In this document: piece by piece, positions 58,223 through 64,000 of the stretch
Layout of the letters: every line of letters begins with the position of its first letter
Position numbering within the stretch: position 1 is the first letter of the stretch
From: Ovoidimarina sp963698645
GTDB lineage: Bacteria; Pseudomonadota; Alphaproteobacteria; Rhodobacterales; Rhodobacteraceae
Length of the DNA stretch: 64,000 nt
Assembly (NCBI GenBank): GCA_963698645.1
Contig: CAVORP010000009.1
Span: 124,001 to 188,000 of the forward strand
Direction of reading: 5' to 3'
Notes under the pieces: model-generated
Told to the model about the DNA's origin: nothing
Databases searched by the model: none
Seen by the model: only the letters and a program-made list of their open reading frames with translations
Translations under genes and position numbers: made by a program

Positions 58223-58681
58223 ATGAGCGCCGCCTTGCACCTTGCCGGCCCCGAAGATCTTGCCGTTCTGCTGCCGATGGTGGCCGCTTATCACACCGAG
58301 GAAGAGATCGTCTCGGACGAGGCGCATCTGCGCGCCGCACTTGGCCCGCTTCTGGACGGAAGCCCGATGGGATGCGTCTATCTGGTCGGTCCCCGGCGCG
58401 CGCCCATCGGCTATATCGCCCTTGCCTTTGGCTGGTCGATCGAGTTCGGCGGGATGGAGGGTTTCGTCGATGAGTTCTTTGTCCGGCCGGGCGTGCGCGG
58501 GCGCGGGGTCGGCACCGAGGTGTTGCAGGCGCTGTTGCCGCAGATGGATGCGGCAGGCGTTCATGCCCTGCATCTCGAGGCGGCGGGCGACCGGCCACGG
58601 CTGCATCGGCTTTATTCGCGGGCCGGGTTCCGGCTGCGCGAGGGCTATCACCTCATGACCCGGCTGGCGCGCAAGAAATGA
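58223..58681 (+). CDS. GNAT family N-acetyltransferase
   Basis: 152 residues. The acetyl-CoA pyrophosphate loop is VRPGVRGRGVGTEVLQALLP, with the usual preceding strands (GYIALAFGWSIEFGGMEGFV) and late ALHLEAAGDRPRLHRLYSRA. It sits between the nucleoside hydrolase and a BKACE gene, overlapping the latter by four bases. Substrate unknown. Confidence 0.85.
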   Translation: MSAALHLAGPEDLAVLLPMVAAYHTEEEIVSDEAHLRAALGPLLDGSPMGCVYLVGPRRAPIGYIALAFGWSIEFGGMEGFVDEFFVRPGVRGRGVGTEVLQALLPQMDAAGVHALHLEAAGDRPRLHRLYSRAGFRLREGYHLMTRLARKK

Positions 58682-59571
58682 GCCGGGCGGTCTGGTTGGA
58701 GGCCGCGCTGAACGGCCCTTGGTCGCGGGACCATCAGCCGCTTATCCCGGTCAGCGCCGACGAGATCGTGGCCGAGGCGCTGGCGGCCGCCGACGCGGGC
58801 GCGGCGATCGTTCATTTCCATGCCTATGACCCCGAAACCGGCCGCCAGCGCGATGATTACGAGATCTACGCGCCGGTGATCGAGCGGATCCGGGCCGCGC
58901 GCGACGTGATCTGTTATCCCACGCTGCCCTTCTTGGGCGGGGTCGATGCGGCGGACCCCATGGGCGCGGCAGAGCGGTTCGACGCGGTGGACCGGCTGGT
59001 GAAGGCAGGGCTGATCGAATGGTCGGTTGTGGACCCGGGATCGACCCATATCGCGCGGTTGGACGACATCGCCCGGGGGCGCGAGGGGTTCACCTATTCC
59101 AATCCCGAGGCGCATATCCGCTACGGTCTGGCGCTGGCGCAGGCACGGGGCATCACGCCGTCCTACGCAATCTACGAGCCGGGCTTTCTGCGGCTGGGCG
59201 CGGCCCTTGCCGCGGCCTATCCGGGCGCGCCCTGCCCGATCTATCGTTTCATGTTCTCCGATGACCTGAGTTTCGGCTTTCCGCCGCGGGACTGGGCGCT
59301 GGACGCCTATCTTCGGCTTCTGGAGGAGTGCGCGCCGGGTGCGCCGTGGATGGTGGCGGGGCTGGGGGTCGAGATCGCACCGCTGATCGCGATGACGGTG
59401 GCCCGTGGCGGCCATGTGCGGACCGGGCTTGAGGATGCGCGGTTCGGCTGCGCGATGGGCAACGGGGCGCTGGTTGCGGAGGCGCGGGCGGCCATCGAGC
59501 GCGCGGGCGGGCGTCCGGCGACAGTGGCGGAGGTACGCGCGGGGCTCTCTGCCTCTGGCACCGGCAGGTGA
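58678..59571 (+). CDS. BKACE family beta-keto acid cleavage enzyme (DUF849)
   Basis: 297 residues. The zinc-binding HxH is AAIVHFHAYDPETG (H46, H48), with VICYPTLPFLGG and FGFPPRDWALDAY completing the active site. BKACE enzymes condense a beta-keto acid with acetyl-CoA; known substrates include 3-keto-5-aminohexanoate and dehydrocarnitine. A link to the carnitine-type genes at 18-22 kb is possible but not shown. Confidence 0.85.
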   Translation: MSRAVWLEAALNGPWSRDHQPLIPVSADEIVAEALAAADAGAAIVHFHAYDPETGRQRDDYEIYAPVIERIRAARDVICYPTLPFLGGVDAADPMGAAERFDAVDRLVKAGLIEWSVVDPGSTHIARLDDIARGREGFTYSNPEAHIRYGLALAQARGITPSYAIYEPGFLRLGAALAAAYPGAPCPIYRFMFSDDLSFGFPPRDWALDAYLRLLEECAPGAPWMVAGLGVEIAPLIAMTVARGGHVRTGLEDARFGCAMGNGALVAEARAAIERAGGRPATVAEVRAGLSASGTGR

Positions 59572-59590
59572 AAGTCCCTAGGTTCCGTAC

Positions 59591-61021
59591 ATGACCCTGC
59601 ATATCCCCTTCGACAATTCCTATGGCCGCCTGCCGGAGCGGTTCTATACCCGTCAGCCCCCTGCCCCGGTGCCCGCACCGAAGCTGGTCAAGGTGAACGA
59701 GGCGCTGGCGCGCGAATCTGGGGATCGACCCCGAGGCCCTGCGGAGCGACGCAGGGTCTTGCGGTTCTGGCCGGAAACGCGGTGCCCGAGGGCGCCGATC
59801 CGCTGGCGCAGGTTTATGCGGGCCATCAGTTCGGTGGCTGGTCGCCGCAACTGGGCGACGGGCGCGCGCTTCTTCTGGGCGAGGTGGTGGACAGCGCGGG
59901 CACGCGCCGCGATATCCAGCTCAAGGGATCGGGGCGGACGCCCTATAGCCGGATGGGTGACGGGCGGGCATGGCTGGGTCCGGTGATGCGCGAATACCTT
60001 GTGTCGGAAGCGATGCATGCGCTGGGCGTGCCCACCACGCGGGCGCTGGCCGCGGTCACCACCGGCGCGCCGGTTCTGCGTGAAGCGCCCTATCCGGGCG
60101 CGGTGCTGACGCGCGTTGCCGCCAGCCATATCCGGGTCGGCACATTCCAGTATTTCGCCGCGCGTCAGGACGAGGACGCGCTGCGCAAGCTCACCGACCA
60201 CGCGCTCGCCCGCCATTATCCGCAGGCCGAGGGCGCGCTGGGGCTCTTGGAGGCCGTGATCGCGGCGCAGGCGCGGCTGGTGGCGCAATGGATGGGTCTT
60301 GGTTTCATCCACGGGGTGATGAACACCGACAATACCGCGATTTCCGGCGAGACGATCGATTACGGCCCCTGCGCCTTCATGGATACCTATGAGCCGGGCA
60401 AGGTGTTTTCGTCGATCGACCAGTTCGGCCGCTATGCCTATAACCGGCAGCCCGACATTATCGTCTGGAACCTTGCGCAACTGGCCAGCGCCCTGTTGCC
60501 GCTGATCGACAAGGATCAGAACGCGGCGATCGAGGTGGCGACGGTGGCAGTCAATCGGTTTCCCGACCTGTTCCGCGCGGCGTGGCTGGACGTGTTCCGC
60601 GCCAAGATCGGCCTTGCCGATGCCGAGGAAGGCGACGCGGATCTGATCCACCGGCTTCTGGACGTGATGACCGGGGGTCAGGCGGATTTCACCAATGCGT
60701 TCCGCGCGCTGGGCAGTGCCGAGGCGCGCGACCAGTACCTGGACCCTGTGGAATTCGATGGCTGGGCGGCGGACTGGCAGGCGCGGATGGCCCGCGACAG
60801 CGGCGATGCGCCTGCGATCATGGTCGCGGGCGAACCCGGTGCTGATTCCGCGCAATCACCGGATCGAAGAGGCCATCGCGGCCGGTGTGGCGGGCGATTT
60901 CGCGCCCTTCGAGCGTCTCCATGCGGCCCTTGCCGCGCCGTTCGACGAGACCGGCCCCGAGGACCTGCGCCGCCCGCCCGAACCGGACGAGGAAGTGCTT
61001 CAGACCTTCTGCGGTACCTGA
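59591..61021 (+). CDS. selO: Protein adenylyltransferase SelO (three frame breaks)
   Basis: About 476 residues after removing one base near 59715, 59755 and 60835. SelO is a pseudokinase that AMPylates proteins. Landmarks: AQVYAGHQFGGWSPQLGDGR, RDIQLKGSGRTPYSRMGDGR, MGLGFIHGVMNTDNTAISGE and IDYGPCAFMDTYEPGKVFSS. The C-terminal SelO Cys remains (LQTFCGT). The end overlaps the convergent transporter. Confidence 0.93.
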
Positions 61022-61902
61022 GCGACAGGTCGGTTCATCAGCCAGAGCCCGGCCGAGACCAGCACCAGCGCCACCACCAATTCCGGCCCGATCTGTTCAC
61101 CCAGCAGGAGCCAGCCGAAGCCGAAGCCGAAAATCGGCCCGAGAAAGGTGAAGGCCGCGACCGATGCGGCCGGGTAGATCGACAGAAGCCAGAGCCAGAA
61201 GATGAAGCCCATGGAGACCATCGCCACGATCTGGAACGCAAGTCCCCAGAGGTGGATCGGCTGAAGATCGCGGATCAGCGGACCAAAGAGGGGGGCCGCG
61301 AGAATCAGGATCGGGGCCGAGACGGTAACCTGCCAGAGAAGCTGCATCTCGGGGCGTTCGCGCTTGAGAGCGGAGCCCCGTGCCATCAGCCCCAGCCCGG
61401 CCCATGCGATGGCCGCGAAAAGCGCGCAGAGATCGCCCACGAGAGAGCCCTCGCCCGCGCCGTCCCGGCTGAGGATCGCCCATGCGACACCGGCGAAGGC
61501 CACGGCGAGGCCAAGCGCCTTGCCCCGGTTCAGGCTCTCGCCCGGGATCAGCAGATGCGCCCCGAGCGCCAGCCAGACCGGCATGGAATAGAAGATCACG
61601 CTGGTCCGCGTAACGGTGGTCAGGTCGAGCGCGGTGAACAGGAGCATGAATTCGACCGCGAAGATGCACCCGATGAGCAGCCCCGCCAGATGGGTTCCAG
61701 GCGCGGGCCGCATGCAGATCCCGCGCAACCGCATCCAGAGCGCGACGCAGACCACCGCCCCCGCCGAGCGCAGCCCGGCGAAGAACACCGGCTGCAACCC
61801 TTCGTTCACGACCTTGATGACGACCTGATTGAAGCCCAGCAGGACCGAAAACAGCACCAGGGATACGACACCGAAGGTATCCAGCCTGTCCTTGCGGTCC
61901 AT
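61000..61902 (-). CDS. EamA-type drug/metabolite transporter
   Basis: 300 residues with ten membrane helices in two EamA repeats (FGVVSLVLFSVLLGFNQVVI; GLAFQIVAMVSMGFIFWLWL). The end SVAAFTFLGPIFGFGFGWLL matches the family. Substrate unknown. Divergent from the PhzF gene. Confidence 0.85.
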   Translation of the reverse strand: MDRKDRLDTFGVVSLVLFSVLLGFNQVVIKVVNEGLQPVFFAGLRSAGAVVCVALWMRLRGICMRPAPGTHLAGLLIGCIFAVEFMLLFTALDLTTVTRTSVIFYSMPVWLALGAHLLIPGESLNRGKALGLAVAFAGVAWAILSRDGAGEGSLVGDLCALFAAIAWAGLGLMARGSALKRERPEMQLLWQVTVSAPILILAAPLFGPLIRDLQPIHLWGLAFQIVAMVSMGFIFWLWLLSIYPAASVAAFTFLGPIFGFGFGWLLLGEQIGPELVVALVLVSAGLWLMNRPVAQVPQKV

Positions 61903-62038
61903 TGCCCGAGCCTCCACCCGTGCAGTGGTGGCAGATGCGGCCGCCAAGTCAAGGCAGGTGGGGGTGGCAGATGCGGTTTGGCTGTGCGACAGGTCACGAA
62001 CGTACAAGATTATCGCGACCGAACCGGATGTTCCTGCC

Positions 62039-62902
62039 ATGACCGATTTCCTGATCCTTGACGTGTTCACCGATGCGCCGTTCACGGGCAATCCGCTTGC
62101 CGTCATTCCCGATGCGACCGGGCTTTCCGAAGACAGCCTGCAAAGAATTGCACGAGAGTTCAATTTCTCGGAATCGACCTTTGTCTATCCGCCCGAGGAC
62201 CCGGCCCATACGGCGCGGGTGCGGATCTTTGCGCCCGCGACCGAGCTTCCCTTCGCCGGCCATCCGACGATCGGAACCGCGATTGCGCTGGCCGCGGCGG
62301 GGCATGGGCCGGATATGGTGCTTGAACTGGGTGTGGGGCCGATCCCGGTAAGCGTTCGCGACGGGAAGGCGCAATTCACCACCCCCGTCCCCCTGTTCCG
62401 GGGCGTGCGGCCCGAGTATCGGCGAGTTGACGGCCTGTCTGGGTCTTGCGCCAGACGACATCCAGACCGCGACCCATGCGCCGCAGATGGCGGGTGTCGG
62501 GCTGACCTTTTGCATGGTCGAGCTTGTGGACATGGACGCGCTGTCGCGGATCACGCCCGATCTTTCGGCCTTCCGGAAGGCGGCGGATACCTATGACGAC
62601 CGGCCCAATTTCTCGGTCTATTGCTATGTGCGCGCGGGTGACCGGATCTTCGGCGCGGATGTTCGCCCCCACGGGCGGCATTCCCGAAGATCCCGCCACC
62701 GGGTCCGCCGCCGCAGGTCTGACCGCCTATCTTGCGACGCTCGAGGGGCGCGATATCGCGCTGACCATCAGCCAGGGTGTCGAGATGGGCCGGAGGTCGG
62801 TGATCGAGACGACGGCCACGCTGGAAAACGGCATTGTGACCGCCACCACCGTGGCCGGCAGGGCGCGGCAGGTGGCGAAAGGGCGTGCTGACCCTGTCCT
62901 GA
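62039..62902 (+). CDS. PhzF family phenazine-biosynthesis-like protein (three frame breaks)
   Basis: About 286 residues after removing one base near 62425, 62660 and 62880. The isomerase-type fold shows FLILDVFTDAPFTGNPLAVI, the catalytic Glu in FNFSESTFVYP (Glu45), ATELPFAGHPTIGTAIAL and TGGIPEDPATGSAAAGL. No phenazine genes adjoin, so a general epimerase or isomerase role is likely. Confidence 0.87.
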
Positions 62903-62963
62903 GCCCTTTCCCTTGCCGCGCGAATTTCCTATCAAATGGGACCGACGGGTGAGACAGGCCGCA

Positions 62964-63389
62964 ATGCCGGATACGATCATCGAACGCTGCGAGGCCAATG
63001 GCCTGCGCCTGACAGACCAGCGCCGCACCATTGCGGGCGTGCTGGAGGAGGCCGAGGATCACCCGGATGTGGAGGAGCTTTATGCCCGCGCCTCGGCCGC
63101 AGATCCGCGCATCTCGCTGGCCACGGTCTATCGCACCGTCAAGCTGTTCGAAGAGGCGGGGATCATCGAGAAGCTGGAATTCGGCGACGGGCGGGCGCGG
63201 TACGAGGATGCCGAGCGCGACCATCACGACCATCTGATCGACATCCAGTCGGGCGAGGTGATCGAGTTCGTGGACCCCGATATCGAGGAATTGCAGGAGC
63301 GGATCGCCCGGCGGCTGGGATATGAGCTGCGCGGGCACAAGCTCGAACTCTATGGTGTTCCCATAGCGAAGCCGCCGGTCAAGACCTGA
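62964..63389 (+). CDS. Fur family transcriptional regulator
   Basis: 141 residues. A winged helix (LRLTDQRRTIAGVLEEAEDH, ISLATVYRTVKLFEEAGIIE) precedes the metal-binding HHDH at 87-90. The CxxC pairs of the structural zinc site are absent, as in alphaproteobacterial Fur/Mur. The neighbourhood gives no metal transport genes, so the sensed metal (iron or manganese) is open. Confidence 0.88.
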   Translation: MPDTIIERCEANGLRLTDQRRTIAGVLEEAEDHPDVEELYARASAADPRISLATVYRTVKLFEEAGIIEKLEFGDGRARYEDAERDHHDHLIDIQSGEVIEFVDPDIEELQERIARRLGYELRGHKLELYGVPIAKPPVKT

Positions 63390-63397
63390 GCCTGCCG

Positions 63398-63688
63398 TCA
63401 GAACGCGTGCTGGATCGCCGAGAGGCTGGCCACGAACCGGGCGGGTCCGGCGACATATTCCTTGTGGGCGGGGCTGTCGATGTAGCGGCGAAAGGCGGCC
63501 ATGTCGTCGAAATCGGCCACGACCGCGAAATCGTGGTGATTGGGTCCGCTGCCGAGGTTATCGCCGCAGACCAATGCGCGCACCTCCGGCACCTTGTCCT
63601 TGAAACCCTCGACCGCCGCACGCAAGGCCGCGCGGTCTTCGGTGGTCGCCTCGGGTTTGAACCTGAGCATGACGATGTGGCGCAGCAT
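63398..63688 (-). CDS. Dabb (stress-responsive A/B barrel) family protein
   Basis: 96 residues. The Dabb pattern is MLRHIVMLRFKPEATTEDR, FAVVADFDDMAAFRRYIDSP and HKEYVAGPARFVASLSAIQH. A small dimeric barrel of unknown function, converging with the Fur gene. Confidence 0.85.
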   Translation of the reverse strand: MLRHIVMLRFKPEATTEDRAALRAAVEGFKDKVPEVRALVCGDNLGSGPNHHDFAVVADFDDMAAFRRYIDSPAHKEYVAGPARFVASLSAIQHAF

Positions 63689-63818
63689 CCGATATCCCCC
63701 TGTCGGTTGTCAGGGACCATGCAAGGACCCACGGACGCGTCAGGTGTCAAGAAGATCCATTTCCCGGGCATCCCCGTGGCCCCTTTTTATTGCCGCCCCC
63801 ATCGGCCATAGAGATCGC

Positions 63819-64000
63819 ATGAGCAGACCTCCCCTTTCCGCGAACCTGCGCGGCATGATGCTGATGACCGTCGCGATGTTCTGTTTCGCGACGGCGGATG
63901 CGGTGATCAAGGTCCTCTCGGCCACCCATTCCAACGGCCAGATCATCTGGATCGCCGGGATCGGCGGCGCCGTGGTCTTTGCGATTGCGGCGTTGGTGTC
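63819..64000 (+). CDS. DMT/EamA-type transporter, 5' part (runs off the window)
   Basis: The first 60 codons only. Start ATG 63819. The first helix MMLMTVAMFCFATADAVIKV and a second begin the EamA pattern (NGQIIWIAGIGGAVVFAIAA). The rest lies beyond the window, so the family call is provisional. Confidence 0.65.
   Translation, partial: MSRPPLSANLRGMMLMTVAMFCFATADAVIKVLSATHSNGQIIWIAGIGGAVVFAIAALV

Overview
The window is about 64 kb of GC-rich chromosomal DNA from an alphaproteobacterium, most likely a marine Rhodobacteraceae (Roseobacter-group) bacterium. The evidence is gene content and order: lptF-lptG-lptD-surA-pdxA-rsmA as one run; citramalate synthase beside cysS; holC after pepA; a DksA without zinc-finger cysteines; DUF4167, DUF1499 and DUF2927 proteins; a class A RNase P RNA; and a three-copy intergenic repeat (CTTCTTCTC...AATATCCCGGGG plus a GC hairpin). 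The genus cannot be decided from the sequence alone.

Layout. 0.1-5 kb (minus): phytoene-synthase-like protein, methyltransferase, cimA and a badly broken cysS with an AT-richer 3' end. 5-11 kb: YceI, an SDR, rnpB, an amidase, an Excalibur lipoprotein, gatA/gatC and a ceramidase-like protein. 11.3-17.6 kb: a lower-GC accessory stretch with a truncated IS110 transposase, a phasin, secreted proteins of unknown function, a small cytochrome c and a membrane cNMP-binding protein. 17.7-22.7 kb: a CoA-ester module (CaiD-like hydratase, NDP-forming acyl-CoA synthetase, acyl-CoA dehydrogenase) divergent from a GlxA-type AraC regulator, probably for carnitine or gamma-butyrobetaine. 22.7-26.7 kb: a membrane protein, a MoxR-like ATPase, a DUF2201/VWA protein and an HTH/periplasmic-binding-like regulator; this is the best candidate for an undescribed machine. 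26.8-33.5 kb: mixed housekeeping genes (flavodoxin, left-handed beta-helix protein, MBL hydrolase, A-type Fe-S carrier, tpiA, iron-type ABC permease, FAD monooxygenase). 33.6-40.2 kb: dksA and its terminator, a second MoxR ATPase, an AEC transporter, a DUF2927 lipoprotein with a 54-residue partner, a MarR regulator, sdhE, an XRE regulator and aspartate aminotransferase. 40.3-49.9 kb: holC-pepA diverging from the outer-membrane LPS-assembly operon. 49.9-64 kb: DUF4167, prmC-prfA, agmatinase, mazG, hypotheticals, nucleoside hydrolase, GNAT, BKACE, selO, two EamA-type transporters, PhzF, Fur and a Dabb protein.

A dominant feature is about 45 small frame breaks in 20 genes, many of them essential (cimA, gatA, cysS, tpiA, lptD/F/G). 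Nearly all are single extra bases, often in short C/G runs. The interior of each gene reads as an intact family member once a base is dropped, so I treat most as sequence errors and give each broken gene as one full-length feature. The breaks are absent from about 17-28.6 kb and 46.9-59.6 kb. The cysS region may also be a real mosaic or decaying gene.
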